Shown in pieces: positions 36,484-47,249 of a stretch of DNA of 64,000 nucleotides. A program made the position numbers and the translations under genes. Numbering within the stretch: position 1 is the stretch's first letter; the number at the start of each line of letters is the position of its first letter. Location of the stretch: the NCBI RefSeq assembly GCF_019175385.1, contig NC_083344.1, positions 27,778,231-27,842,230 of the forward strand. Direction: 5' to 3'. Source of the DNA: Lycium barbarum. Taxonomy: Eukaryota > Streptophyta > Magnoliopsida > Solanales > Solanaceae. The notes beneath the pieces are model-generated. The model saw only the letters and a program-made list of their open reading frames with translations, made no database searches and was not told the origin of the DNA.

Positions 36484-36520
36484 CAGTACATATTTCGTAC
36501 TGACCCCCTCTCTCCGGGGG
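36484..36520 (+). other. Paired-hairpin module in A 5' LTR
   Basis: CAGTAC/GTACTG arms (36484-36489, 36497-36502) are followed at once by CCCCC/GGGGG arms (36504-36508, 36516-36520). Homologous modules are at 552-612, 1201-1262, 4889-4950, 16341-16411, 20868-20930, 25795-25860, 31318-31384, 44547-44583, 46715-46780, 52293-52358, 53335-53405, 56793-56850 and 62571-62635. In several copies the second loop reads TTCG. It is possibly part of the R region or a 3'-end signal. Confidence 0.75.
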
Positions 36521-37045
36521 CTGCGCTTTATGCCCGCAGGTGCAGACATCGGTGATCCTCCGCAGTAGGCTTCACTTCTTGCTTTCCGGAGTACTTTTAC
36601 TTGATCCGGAGTCCACTCTTGGTACAGACTCCTCCACTTTGTATATATACTTTGTATATTTGACAGTTTGGGTACGGCGGGGCCCTGTCTCGCCATATGT
36701 CATGTTTTGAATTCGTAGAGGTCTGTAGTCATCTTTGTGGGGCGAGGGTCCTATGTGTATGTTGTCTGATTTTGCTTTCGGGTCTTAAAGCGGTCTGTTT
36801 GATATGATGGCCCCAAATGGCCCTTTTGTATATATTTGTATTTTGACCGGCGATGTCTATTCCGCCGCTTTGTTTGAGTTTGATTTGATATGACCGCTTA
36901 AGACATATTTTCGATATAAATTATGTGTGATATAACTTTTGGAAAATCCTGAAATAAGTTTGGGTTCGGAAATGAATATGCGATTTGGTCTGGGTACCCA
37001 GGTAGGGTGCCAGTCGCGGCCCACGGGGCTGGGTCGTGACAAAAG

Positions 37046-37057
37046 TGGTATCAGAGC
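37046..37057 (+). promoter_or_regulatory. Element A primer binding site (tRNA-iMet)
   Basis: TGGTATCAGAGC starts four bases after the LTR end at 37041. Confidence 0.97.
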
Positions 37058-37098
37058 GGTTTGTCCTCGGAATGTCTACAGGCCGTGTCTCGTAGAGT

Positions 37099-37138
37099 CT
37101 TGTTTATCGATGTGTTGTGCACCACATCTATAAACGGG
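37099..37138 (+). promoter_or_regulatory. Leader hairpin with palindromic loop (GTGCAC), element A
   Basis: Stem 37099-37114 pairs with 37123-37138 in 15 of 16 positions, two of them G-U at the base. The loop is UU plus GUGCAC (37117-37122). It lies between the primer binding site and gag, the place of retroviral dimerisation and packaging signals. Confidence 0.8.
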
Positions 37139-37244
37139 AAGCTACAGGGCATTTAGGATGTTACTTTCTTTGAAATCTTAGATCGTGCGATAGAGCTGTG
37201 CTATTAGGATGATTTTGATCTAACTCGCCTTCGTGTTTGCAGTG

Positions 37245-38446
37245 ATGCCTCCGAAGAAGGCAACGGCAGCCCAGAAGGGCAAGGCGAGGATTGGGGAGAC
37301 TAGCCAGGCACAGCGACTACCCGGGCTCGTGTATATGATTTGCCTGAGGATGTGCCACAGTCTGAGGGGTCTGCTACACCCCCACTAGTACAGCCTGGAG
37401 CAGGACCTTCGGCAGCTCCAGAGGTCCGTGTACCCGCACCTGAGACTCCAGCTCCTCAGCCAAGGGCGGAGGATCGGACCCTGAGAGAGGCTGTGCAGTT
37501 GCTGACTACGCTGGTAGCAGGGCAGGCTCGTAGACGCGGGCGGAGGGATGATGATGATGATGACAGGCGGGACAGCCTGCGAGTTCGGGAGTTTCTGCTA
37601 TGTGGCCCTCCAGAGCTCTTCGGGTCCAAGCCCGATGAGGACCCCCATGACTTTATTCGGGGGATGCGACGCTCACTGGACCTAGTCAGGGCCTCGGAGA
37701 CCGAGTCGGTTGAGCTGGCGTCGCACAGGCTTCGAGATGTGGCTACCCACTGGTACGAGACTTGGGAGCTGTCCAGGGGAGAGGGTGCCCCTCCAGCCAC
37801 TTGGGATCAGTTTGTGACAGCATTCACCCGCCACTTTTTGCCACCAGAGTTACGGCGGGCACGAGCTGATCGGTTTTTACGTCTGCAGCAGAGGGGTCGG
37901 AGTGTTCGCGAGTATAGCCTTGAGTTTGATTCTCTGGCCCGATATGCACCGGCCGTGGTAGCAGATATGTCCGATCGGATGCACCGCTATGTTATGGGAT
38001 TGGACCGGTATTTGGTAGACAGCTGTATGGCCGTGTCACTGCAGACAGACATGGATATTTCCCGGCTTCAGGCCTATGCGATGGGTATGGAGGACCGTCG
38101 CAGATCTGATCCTGCTGGCAGAGATCGAGACAGGAGACCGCCCAAGAGGGCTAGATCCGTGGGTTATTCAGGGGATTCTCGAGGCGGACAGCCTCAGCAG
38201 CAGCAGTAGTCTGATAGATATTTTCCTCCTTCCGGCCGGGGTACTCAGTCAGGTAGCCGGAGATTCGACAGTACGGGACCGTCTGGGGCCGGTCAGAGCT
38301 CCAGAGCGGCAGGATCGCAGGTATCCAGGGGTCCCAGTCAGGCCAGACCACCTAGACCCCGTTGTCCACATTGCGGGAAGTCACATCCCGGGGAGTGTTA
38401 CCGAGCGACGGGAGCTTGTTTTTCTTGTGGCGGTCAGGGCCACTTT
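37245..38446 (+). pseudogene. gag: Element A gag (one frameshift, one TAG)
   Basis: The ATG at 37245 opens MPPKKATAAQ, matching the start of gag in E. A one-base shift between about 37301 and 37330 moves the reading into the frame that opens after an upstream stop and continues as TTRARVYDLPED. The capsid-like region spans 37600-38060 (ELFGSKPDEDPHDFIRG, LPPELRRARADRF, YAPAVVADMSDRMHRYV). TAG at 38207-38209 follows a run of CAG codons and is most simply a CAG to TAG change. Reading on in the same frame gives a [12 protein letters not shown] motif and a CCHC knuckle ([14 protein letters not shown], 38417-38459). Gag packages element RNA in virus-like particles. The broken frame would stop self-supply of full-length gag unless the shift is a sequencing error and the stop is read through. 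Confidence 0.88.
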
Positions 38447-40060
38447 ATGAGAGACTGCCCATTGGCCAGTGGTTCGGGTAATGCGGCTCAGCAGACAGGG
38501 TCAGCCGCCGGTTCTTCCTCTGTTCCATCTGTTGCACGCCCTGGAGGGCGGGGTATTCCAGCACCGGCAGGACGCGGTCGAGGCCGCGGTGGCGCTTCAG
38601 GTTCTAGCGGTCCCTCGAACCGCATATATGCTTTGGCCAGCCGCCAGGATCAGGAGGCTTCGCCAAACGTCGTCACAGGTACATTACTGGTTTTCTCCAG
38701 ATCTGTATATGCATTGATTGACCCTGGCTCTACTTTATCATATATTTCCCCGCTCGTTGCTAGTAAGATTGGGATAGTGTCTGAGCCCATAGAGCCATTT
38801 GAGGTAGCTACGCCAGTTGGGGATTTTATTGTAGCGAGACAGATCTATAGGGATTGTTCTGTGACCATTTATGATCGTAGCACTAAGGCTGATTTGGTAG
38901 AGTTAGACATGCTCGAGTTTGATGTCATTATGGGTATGGACTGGTTGTCTTCCTGTTATGCTAATGTCGACTGCCAGAAAAAGGTAGTCCGTTTTCAGTT
39001 TCCCGGGGAACCAGTCATAGAGTGGTTCGGATCTACTGCATCGCCGAGGGGTAAGTTTATTTCATACCTCAAGGCTAAGAAGATGATCCAGAAGGGTTAT
39101 ATCCATCATTTGGTTCGGGTGCATGATACTGCAGCGGAGGCACCTACCCTTCAGTCTGTCCCGGTACTCAGTGAGTTTCCAGATGTTTTTCCTGATGAGC
39201 TTCCTGGCCTTCCGCCTGAGCGGGAGATTGATTTTTCTATAGAGTTGATGCCGGATACGCAGCCTATATCTATTCCTCCGTACAGGATGGCACCGGCTGA
39301 GTTGAAGGAGTTGAAGGAGCAGCTGAAAGATTTGCTGGATAAGGGTTTTATCAGGCCCAGCACATCACCCTGGGGAGCGCCGGTATTGTTTGTCAGAAAG
39401 AAGGATGGGTCGTTGCGGATGTGTATTGACTACCGGCAGCTGAATAAGGTGACCATTAAGAATAAATATCCCCTTCCCCGGATTGATGACTTGTTTGATC
39501 AGCTGCAGGGTGCTAGACACTTCTCCAAGATAGATCTGCGCTCAGGCTATCATCAGGTGCGAGTACGGGAGTCTGATATCCCGAAGACTGCTTTCAGGAC
39601 CCGGTACGGGCATTATGAGTTCAGAGTTATGTCTTTCGGGCTGACTAATGCTCCAGCGGTGTTTATGGATCTGATGAACCGGGTATTTCGGCCATTCCTG
39701 GACATGTTTGTTATTGTGTTTATTGATGATATCCTGATTTACTCGCGATCAGCCGAGGAGCATTCAGATCATTTGAGGACGGTACTTGGCATTCTCCGTC
39801 AGCAGGAGTTATATACTAAATTCTCTAAATGTGAGTTCTGGTTGACTTCTGTGGCATTCTTGGGTCATATTGTCGGCGCAGACGGTATTCGGGTCGATAC
39901 GCAGAAGATTGAGGCTGTGCAGAATTGGCCCTGGCCTACTACACCGACTGAGGTGCGCAGTTTTCTGGGATTGGCTGGGTATTATCGCAGGTTTGTGGAG
40001 GACTTCTCTTCCATTGCAGCACCACTGACGAGGCTTACCCAGAAAGCAGCAAAATTCTAG
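38447..40060 (+). CDS. pol: Element A protease and reverse transcriptase
   Basis: The frame is shared with gag; the methionine at 38447 is inside the zinc knuckle and is not a true start. Protease carries [12 protein letters not shown] with the catalytic Asp at 38720, but DPG in place of the usual DSG or DTG. RT starts near 39250 (PPYRMAPAE), with motif [12 protein letters not shown] (Asp at 39533), [10 protein letters not shown], and the palm FIDD at 39719-39730 (YxDD variant). The connection block [12 protein letters not shown] follows. TAG at 40058-40060 stands where relatives have FQWSD, so it is again a CAG to TAG change; the next codons (WSDACE) resume the same frame. RT copies the RNA into DNA; protease cuts the polyprotein. 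Confidence 0.93.
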   Translation: MRDCPLASGSGNAAQQTGSAAGSSSVPSVARPGGRGIPAPAGRGRGRGGASGSSGPSNRIYALASRQDQEASPNVVTGTLLVFSRSVYALIDPGSTLSYISPLVASKIGIVSEPIEPFEVATPVGDFIVARQIYRDCSVTIYDRSTKADLVELDMLEFDVIMGMDWLSSCYANVDCQKKVVRFQFPGEPVIEWFGSTASPRGKFISYLKAKKMIQKGYIHHLVRVHDTAAEAPTLQSVPVLSEFPDVFPDELPGLPPEREIDFSIELMPDTQPISIPPYRMAPAELKELKEQLKDLLDKGFIRPSTSPWGAPVLFVRKKDGSLRMCIDYRQLNKVTIKNKYPLPRIDDLFDQLQGARHFSKIDLRSGYHQVRVRESDIPKTAFRTRYGHYEFRVMSFGLTNAPAVFMDLMNRVFRPFLDMFVIVFIDDILIYSRSAEEHSDHLRTVLGILRQQELYTKFSKCEFWLTSVAFLGHIVGADGIRVDTQKIEAVQNWPWPTTPTEVRSFLGLAGYYRRFVEDFSSIAAPLTRLTQKAAKF

Positions 40061-42079
40061 TGGTCAGATGCCTGCGAGCGCAGCTTTCAGATGCTGAAGG
40101 AGAGATTGATTACAGCGCCAGTTTTGGCTCTTCCAGAGGGGTCTGATGGGTATGTTGTATATTGTGACGCCTCTGGTATTGGGATAGGATGTGTATTGAT
40201 GCAGCACGGTCGAGTTATAGCCTATGCTTCCCGGCAGCTCAGACCGCACGAGAAGAACTATCCCACTCATGATCTTGAGTTGGCCGCGGTGATTCATGCT
40301 TTGAAGATTTGGCGGCATTATTTATATGGGGTCCATGTTGATATCTATACGGACCATAAGAGTCTCCAGTATATTTTTAAGCAGAAGGAGCTAAATTTGC
40401 GGCAGCGGAGATGGCTTGAGCTACTAAAGGATTACGATGTTGATATTCTGTACCATCCAGGGAAAGCCAACGTGGTAGCTGATGCGCTTAGCCGCAAGTC
40501 CGTAGGCAGTCTGGCTGATGTTCCATCTGATAAGAGAGATTTGGTTCGTGATATTCATCAGCTGGCCAGCCTCGGAGTTCGTTTGGCCGATTCTGGAGAT
40601 TCTGGGATTTCTGTTCGCCCAGTTGCTGAGTCATCTATTATTCAGGAGGTAAAGCAGCGCCAGTTTGAGGATCCTCTTTTGATTCGGTACAAGGATGTGG
40701 CCCTTAATAAGACAAAGACCCAGTTTGAAATCTCACCTGAAGGAGTATTATTGTACGACGGCAGGTTCTGTGTACCGGATGTTGCGGGCTTACGGCGGCA
40801 GATTATGGGCGAGGCACACTATGCCCGGTATTCTGTTCATCCTGGTTCCACTAAGATGTATCGGGATCTCAGGTGTTTGTATTGGTGGGACGGCATGAAG
40901 AAAGACATTGCTGAGTTTGTTAGTCAGTGCCCGAACTGCCAGCAAGTCAAGGTCGAGCACCAGAAGCCCGGTGGCTTGTTACAGGAGATGGAGATTCCAG
41001 CCTGGAAATGGGAGATGATTAATATGGACTTCATTGTTGGGTTGCCGCGTACTCTACGCAGGTACGACTCTATTTGGGTTATTGTGGACAGGCTGACGAA
41101 ATCAGCCCACTTCCTCCCGGTCCGGACTACATATTCGGCTGAGGACTATGCCAGATTATATATCAGAGAGATAGTCAGACTTCACGGGGTCCCTGTATCT
41201 ATTATTACCGACCGAGGTGCTCAGTTTACGGCTAATTTCTGGAGGTCATTTCAGGAGGGATTAGGGACCCAGGTGACCCTCAGTACAGCTTTCCATCCTC
41301 AGACCGATGGGCAGGCCGAGCGCACTATTCAGACGCTCGAGGATATGTTACGGGCCTGCATTATTGATTTCAGGGGCAGCTGGGATGATCATTTGCCGCT
41401 TATAGAGTTTGCTTACAATAACAGTTATCACTCCAGCATCCAGATGGCCCCGTATGAGGCCCTTTATGGCAGGAGATGCAGATCTCCTATCGGCTGGTTT
41501 GACGTGGGCGAGACTAAGCTGATTGGGCCTGATGTGATCCAGGAGGCTGTAGATAAGGTGAAGCTCATTCGGGAGCGATTGTTAGCTGCTCAGAGTCGAC
41601 AGAAAGCGTATGCTGATAGGCGACGTCGACCGTTGGAGTTCCAGACGGGTGACTGGGTATTCCTGAAGGTGTCGCCTATGAAGGGCGTTATGAGATTTGG
41701 CAGGAAGGGTAAGCTGAGTCCGCGGTACATCGGGCCATACCAGATTGTTCGGAGGATAGGCGCAGTCGCCTACGAGCTAGACTTGCCATCCGATTTGGAG
41801 TCCGTGCACCCGGTGTTTCATGTATCTATGCTGCGGAAGTGTATTGGTGACCCTTCCAGGATATTCCCAGTAGATGATCTCCAGGTGACGGAGCAGTTGT
41901 CTTATGACGAGCAGCCGATATCTATTCTGGATCGTCAGGTAAGGAGATTGCGCACAAAGGAAGTGCCTTCTGTCAAGGTTCTGTGGCGCAATAACAACCG
42001 GGAAGAGATGACTTGGGAGGCGGAGGATGAGATGAAGAAGAAATTCCCCCATTTATTCCCTACGCCTCCTGTAATCTAG
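40061..42079 (+). CDS. pol: Element A RNase H, integrase and chromodomain
   Basis: It is open for about 670 codons after the TAG at 40058. RNase H has catalytic YCDASG (Asp near 40166), DLELAA and DIYTDHKS, then [14 protein letters not shown]. Integrase has an HHCC zinc finger (H...H in [10 protein letters not shown], then CPNC near 40930-40940) and a DDE core with Asp at 41027, Asp at 41210 and Glu at 41318. The last two are 35 residues apart, the classic D35E spacing. A GPY/F-like block ([13 protein letters not shown]) and a C-terminal chromodomain ([21 protein letters not shown]) end in [10 protein letters not shown] at 42079. All catalytic residues that I can check are present. The chromodomain is expected to guide insertion to heterochromatin, which fits the nested context. 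Confidence 0.95.
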   Translation, partial: WSDACERSFQMLKERLITAPVLALPEGSDGYVVYCDASGIGIGCVLMQHGRVIAYASRQLRPHEKNYPTHDLELAAVIHALKIWRHYLYGVHVDIYTDHKSLQYIFKQKELNLRQRRWLELLKDYDVDILYHPGKANVVADALSRKSVGSLADVPSDKRDLVRDIHQLASLGVRLADSGDSGISVRPVAESSIIQEVKQRQFEDPLLIRYKDVALNKTKTQFEISPEGVLLYDGRFCVPDVAGLRRQIMGEAHYARYSVHPGSTKMYRDLRCLYWWDGMKKDIAEFVSQCPNCQQVKVEHQKPGGLLQEMEIPAWKWEMINMDFIVGLPRTLRRYDSIWVIVDRLTKSAHFLPVRTTYSAEDYARLYIREIVRLHGVPVSIITDRGAQFTANFWRSFQEGLGTQVTLSTAFHPQTDGQAERTIQTLEDMLRACIIDFRGSWDDHLPLIEFAYNNSYHSSIQMAPYEALYGRRCRSPIGWFDVGETKLIGPDVIQEAVDKVKLIRERLLAAQSRQKAYADRRRRPLEFQTGDWVFLKVSPMKGVMRFGRKGKLSPRYIGPYQIVRRIGAVAYELDLPSDLESVHPVFHVSMLRKCIGDPSRIFPVDDLQVTEQLSYDEQPISILDRQVRRLRTKEVPSVKVLWRNNNREEMTWEAEDEMKKKFPHLFPTPPVI

Positions 42080-42215
42080 ACTTTTGTATTTGTTGTACCA
42101 ATGAACGGATGGACCATGTGTGCTATTTATATAAAAATGGTTTTCCCGTTATGCTTGTGAGCCTTCATAAGATTTGTTTAACATTCGGGGACGAATGTTC
42201 CTAAGGGGGGGAGAA
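42080..42215 (+). promoter_or_regulatory. Element A 3' non-coding end, hairpin and polypurine tract
   Basis: After the pol stop come 100 bases of non-coding sequence, an inverted repeat AACATTCG-GGGA-CGAATGTT (42180-42199) and the purine tract AAGGGGGGGAGAA (42203-42215) directly before the 3' LTR. Confidence 0.85.
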
Positions 42216-45104
42216 TGTTAGGCCCCGTGTTTTCATACGATTGGAAATCGAGAAATAATTATGACTCGGGTGTTAGAAGGACCTAATTTAATTTTTGTGA
42301 ATATGACTATGTTGGTTGTGAAATCTTTAATGCTAAGCCCTCGGGGAAGGCCGAGGATAAATTTGGAATTTCGGAAATTAGTTTCGGGACTTTTCAAGAA
42401 GTGGGCCAAAGAAATAAAAAAATTACAATTGAAGCCCAAAGGAAAGAGAGGGGCCGGCCAAGCCCATTTTAAAAGGGTCATGTGCTATGCACATGACCCC
42501 AAAAGGATATATATCACTTGAAGTCTTAGTAATTTAGATCAAATCAAAAAAAAAATCAAGAACACACAAAGGAAAGGGGCATTCGGCCGAATAGTGAAGA
42601 GAAAGAAAGAAAAATTCCAAGCTTTCTTGTCATCCAAAAAAATCTTGTTCTTCTCATATTTGTGAAGTACTCAAGGCCCTCTTCAACGGGGTATAATTAG
42701 TTTGGCGTAAAATCGACGTTTGCGACAAGTCGGGGTTTCAAGGAAAGGTATGAATTTTGTCCCTTTTATGTTATAGAATTGATGTGAATGTGCTAAGCAT
42801 TGGAAGTAGATGGAGATCCCGTAATTTTAACGCAAATAGAAAGTCGTGGGTGTGTGTGTGTAGTGTGTTTGGCCGTGAGTTATGGAAGGAAAGAAATGGT
42901 TTGAATTGATCTTGTTTAAGTTGGCATAATGTGTTGTTGTGACCCTTAGATCGTAATTGATTGATTGTTGAATTAAATTGACGGTGGAAAACGAATTCGG
43001 ATATTATCGGAAAGTGTATATCCTTGGTATTCTTATGTATATCAATGTATATTTTGGGGTGCTATACACTTTAGATATGAATCTATATCGATGTTGACGA
43101 ATTCGGATTGAAACGACGTTAGTTAGAATGTTCGTCGTGAATTTTAATGTTTTGAAGAATTATGGAACTAATGGATTTTGGTGCAATTTCGTGTATGGTT
43201 TGAATTGCAATGAGAATGTGGTTGTATAAGTTTGAATGTGGGAATGAATACAAATAGGTAGATATAGAATTGGAATTTTGAAAGTTTGAATGGAAGTGCC
43301 AACTTTAGAAATCATGTAGAACTTTAAAGCTAGAATGGCTTGATTGTTGTTTATATTGTTTGGTTGATGTGTGGGCTGTTGTGGTTGGTTAATTTGAGCC
43401 GAGCTACGCCTCGGGGATGTTAGATTTATAGGGGAAGTGCTGCCGAAATTTCGGTAGGCAAATATGGAGTTAAAGGCATTTTTGAGCCTAAGAATCTCAT
43501 TTGGTAACTTTGACCATTTGCAGATTTTTGACGAAACGGGACGGGACTTTTGGAGGAGCTTACGACATCTGAGAGGTATGTAAAGCTTCCCAATTCTTTA
43601 TTTGGCATATCTTAGTGTGTTAGTTGAATATGAGACCTTCCGGAGCATTTCTGCTCCTCGAAACCCGATCCACAGGAAAGTTACTATTCATTCAATTCGA
43701 TTGAAGCCTAAAGGCTCCCTTTTGGCTAGAATGCCATTATTCGTCCGAAACCTATCGAAATGTGGTCGGGTAACCTAGAAATGATTATGTATGACCCTTG
43801 GCGTATAACTGCTCGTAAAATATGTTCGCCACCTCACTTCGACTCGAGGTGGGTCCGCTACCCCAAAATGCCCGATTTGCCCTTCGGGCCATCTTTGAGA
43901 ATAAAGTTGAAAGCACCACTTCTGATCTTTGGAACATCCTTCCACGGGGTATGTTTGGACTATTCGATGCGCTAATCTAGGTTTTGAACCATATGGACCA
44001 TTTTGGAATCGTTTTGCAAAATGAAACCTTATGTCGACTAAGTATTCGACTATTTTGTAATAGGATATGATTTATGAGTTTACTTTGTTTTGAAACACTA
44101 TTTTGAAATACGATTTGCATTTGTTTGCTCACGACTCCGCTCGTGCCTTATTATGACTTCGTTCACCGGTTCCCGGGCCAGTTTTGATTCGTGTGCTGTA
44201 TGATAAAATTCGGCTGTATGCTGTGTTACGGTTCCCGAGGCTTCGCCATAGGGCCCGGTTCCGTTTGGAGTTATGCTGTGATATGGCTCGGGACGCGATA
44301 CGCTCACCGATGATTATGATTATGTTCGGGGATGTACGGAGATTTGAAACCTTCTGGTGTTATGCTGTGTGTGGCGCCAGCGTCGAAGTGGCGACCACGT
44401 TCTTAAGCGTTTGCATGATTTTATTTGCAAAAAATATATGTATATGATTCCGATACAGATTTTGATATACCAGTTTGTACCCCACTTTGACATCTGATTT
44501 GCTTTCGGTTTTGATCCATAATTCTGTACTCCGTGCTTTACATGCTCAGTACATATTTCGTACTGACCCCCTCTCTCCGGGGGCTGCGTTTTATGCCCGC
44601 AGGTGCAGACATCGGTGATCCTCCGCAGTAGGCTTCACTTCTTGCTTTCCGGAGTACTTTTACTTGATCCGGAGTCCACTCTTGGTACAGACTCCTCCAC
44701 TTTGTATATATACTTTGTATATTTGACAGTTTGGGTACGGCGGGGCCCTGTCTCGCCATATGTCATGTTTTGAATTCGTAGAGGTCTGTAGTCATCTTTG
44801 TGGGGCGAGGGTCCTATGTGTATGTTGTCTGATTTTGCTTTCGGGTCTTAAAGCGGTCTGTTTGATATGATGGCCCCAAATGGCCCTTTTGTATATATTT
44901 GTATTTTGACCGGCGATGTCTATTCCGCCGCTTTGTTTGAGTTTGATTTGATATGACCGCTTAAGACATATTTTCGATATAAATTATGTGTGATATAACT
45001 TTTGGAAAATCCTGAAATAAGTTTGGGATCGGAAATGAATATGCGATTTGGTCTGGGTACCCAGGTAGGGTGCCAGCCGCGGCCCACGGGGCTGGGTCGT
45101 GACA
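42216..45104 (+). repeat. Element A 3' LTR (2889 bp)
   Basis: It matches 34140-37041 apart from the 14-bp indel and about 15 scattered substitutions, and ends GGGTCGTGACA before the GGGCC duplication. Confidence 0.96.
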
Positions 45105-45109
45105 GGGCC

Positions 45110-45158
45110 CCACCTCGACTTACAAATAATCCGACCATTGAAAATACAGGATATAACA
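45110..45158 (-). repeat. Element B 5' LTR, terminal 49 bp
   Basis: CCACCTCGACTTACAAATAA and onward to GGATATAACA matches the terminus of the intact B LTR at 28613-28661. It ends at the ATAAG duplication. Confidence 0.93.
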
Positions 45159-45163
45159 ATAAG

Positions 45164-47151
45164 GTTGGGTGTTGGTTTGGATGTTTTGAATTACTTGTCG
45201 ATATTATTGTTATGATTGTTAGTATTGTTGTTGGTTTGGCCGGGTCAAATTCCCGGATTGTTGTTGTTGATTTGGGGCCGAGCCGTATTCTCGGGGTTGG
45301 TACATTTACAGAGGAAATGCTGTCGGAATTTCGGCAGACAAAGTGTTACTTTAAAGAATTAACTTCTAAATGCTCTAATCAAGTTTTGGTAAACATGACC
45401 AATTTATAGATTTTGGCTGATTTGGAACGTGAAATTGGAGTTGCATAAGGAGCGGAAAAGGTATGTAAGGCTTCACCCTTCTTTCTATGGCATGTCTTAG
45501 ATGGAATATGTTGGATGTGAGCCTCGGGAATAACTCTACCTTCCGAAACCCGCGCCTAAAGTTTCCTCTTTTTCAATCAGTAGAATTGAACTAAAAAGTG
45601 TGCAAAATGTTGGAAGAATTTCCTAAACCTCTAGAACTCGCATAAATAGGACCCGACTACCCTAAAACCCTCACAAGTAACGCCATGACATGTAACATAT
45701 GTAAATTTGGTGCGCCGCCTCATTTGATCCGAGGTGGGCCTACTGTTTCCCCGATTTACCTTATTGCTCCGCTTGACTTACTTTGAAGCTGAATCCAAAT
45801 GAAACCTTCGATCCTTATTCCATTACCAAATGACAAGTACTGTACGTATCCCAATGAGAATACTTCCAGGATGATAATGATAACGATGATGTCAGAAAAG
45901 ATAATATGCCTATGATAAGTACGACAAGAATGATTCCACGACTAAGAGTCTTGAGCTAAGAATCCAATGTGAATATGAAAGTGTTATACTAGTTCTTGAA
46001 CCTTAATTCTATTCCGTAGCTATGACACTAGTTTCTAAAAGACTTCAAAGCATATGAATTGACGGTTATAATGCTTATGATCTTATTCTGTGTCTCCTCT
46101 TAAAGTTATCTTTCGTTGATAGTCTCGCCTTATAATTATCGTTCCTTCAAGGTGAGAAAAGTGACCCGAGTATTCCATAATGTAATCGGAGGATTTCGAC
46201 CTTACGTCACTCCGATGGACACATGATTTTCTTTGGGCTCTCATGCATGCCAATTGTATGACATATGTGTATGAACGTGAATATGTATATGTATATGTAT
46301 ATGGGGAAAAGGGGAAGGGCCACTGTTATATCACCACCTGATTTTGCTGGATTTCGTCCCGGACGTGGGATGCCCGGACGCGAGATATGGGAGAGCCGGA
46401 TACGGCGTCTGTATATGCGATATATATATATATATATATATATAATATGTTGGGACACTGTTAGGGAGGGCGGTGGGAGAGCCGATGTACTCGGCGTCTG
46501 TGAATGTAAATAAAGGACACTGTTTCCTGAAATGTTCTGTTTTCTGTATATGTAAATAAGAAGCACCGTTTTTCTAAAAAAGAAACTAAGCATGCATGGC
46601 ATCCGCAGAAAGGCATTCATATGTGCAGGTTACATCTGTCCCAGGATAAGCTCCATATGTCTATTCCGTTATTATTCATACTGTATATTCCCTTATTATG
46701 TTACTATTCATGCTTTACATACTTAGTACATTACTCTTACTGACCCCTCTTCTTCGGGGGCTGCGTTCATGCCGCGCAGGTACACCAGATGAGCCACAGT
46801 TATCATAGAAGATGTTCCAGCGGAGTTGGCAGGCTCCACTTGTTCAGGAGTGCTGCCGAGTCAGAGTATCTGAGCCATGATGTTTGTTTGATATTAGAGA
46901 CTTTGCAGGCAGAGTCGTGGGTATAGAGTGTCGATAATATGCTATATCAAAAAGTCCATGTGATTGCAGATTCTGTTTGACTTGAGTACGATGGAAAAAA
47001 AAAATCTCTTGAAAGTTTTACTATGTTTTCCATTTTTTTATTGATATAAGAGTCTAAGGAAGTTAAATATGTAACAAGAGTCAGCGGGTTCGCTCGGCTC
47101 CAGATATGGGGTCGGGTGCCCATCACAACCTAGTAAAGTCGGGGTGTGACA
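45164..47151 (+). repeat. Element C 5' LTR, second part
   Basis: It continues the LTR from GTTGGGTGTTGG and matches 50769-52725. It carries GGTATGTAAGGC (45460-45471), an AT repeat (near 46420-46443), paired hairpins (46715-46780) and ends GTCGGGGTGTGACA. Confidence 0.93.
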
Positions 47152-47154
47152 AAG

Positions 47155-47166
47155 TGGTATCAGAGC
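47155..47166 (+). promoter_or_regulatory. Element C primer binding site (tRNA-iMet)
   Basis: TGGTATCAGAGC three bases after the LTR end. Confidence 0.96.
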
Positions 47167-47209
47167 AGGTCGGTCTAAGGGTTGTCTGCAAAGTCGTGTC
47201 CAGTAGAGT

Positions 47210-47249
47210 CCTGTTTATGAGTGTGAAGCCGGCCACATTTATAAACAGG
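47210..47249 (+). promoter_or_regulatory. Leader hairpin with palindromic loop (GCCGGC), element C
   Basis: Stem 47210-47225 pairs with 47234-47249 at all 16 positions, two as G-U. The loop is AA plus GCCGGC (47228-47233). It is the best-paired copy in the window. Confidence 0.82.

Larger units (their letters stand above)
34140..37041 (+). repeat. Element A 5' LTR (2902 bp)
   Basis: It starts TGTTAGGCCCCGTG and ends GGGTCGTGACA. A 14-bp segment (AATTACAAATCGGG, near 34313-34326) is absent from the 3' LTR. It contains a palindrome and TATA box (34413-34452), a 17-of-18 palindrome (35377-35394), AGGTATGTAAAGC (35511-35523) and paired hairpins (36484-36520). Confidence 0.96.
34140..45104 (+). 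mobile_element. Element A: nearly complete Tekay-type gypsy retrotransposon
   Basis: A 10.97-kb element with LTRs 34140-37041 and 42216-45104, GGGCC target duplications, a tRNA-iMet primer site, gag-pol and a polypurine tract. Integrase ends in a chromodomain, which with the long LTRs places it in the Tekay/Del lineage. Hand comparison of the LTRs shows about 14-16 substitutions in 2.9 kb plus a 14-bp indel. It is the youngest insertion of the nest and the only one with pol reasonably intact. Confidence 0.96.
25330..45158 (-). mobile_element. Element B: large non-autonomous gypsy element, holding A
   Basis: A minus-strand element with 3' LTR 25330-28661, internal 28662-30854, and 5' LTR 30855-34139 plus 45110-45158, split by element A. 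The internal region is only 2.2 kb and lacks pol. It keeps the primer binding site, leader hairpin, polypurine tract, a 126-codon open frame and a 5S-like segment. The LTRs differ by roughly 1.5 percent by hand estimate. Confidence 0.93.

Noticed and set aside
38207..38209. Programmed readthrough of TAG in element A
   Set aside because: The stop is inside gag before the zinc knuckle, not at a gag-pol border, and the context CAG TAG TCT is not a known readthrough signal. A CAG to TAG mutation is simpler, though sister copies should be checked.
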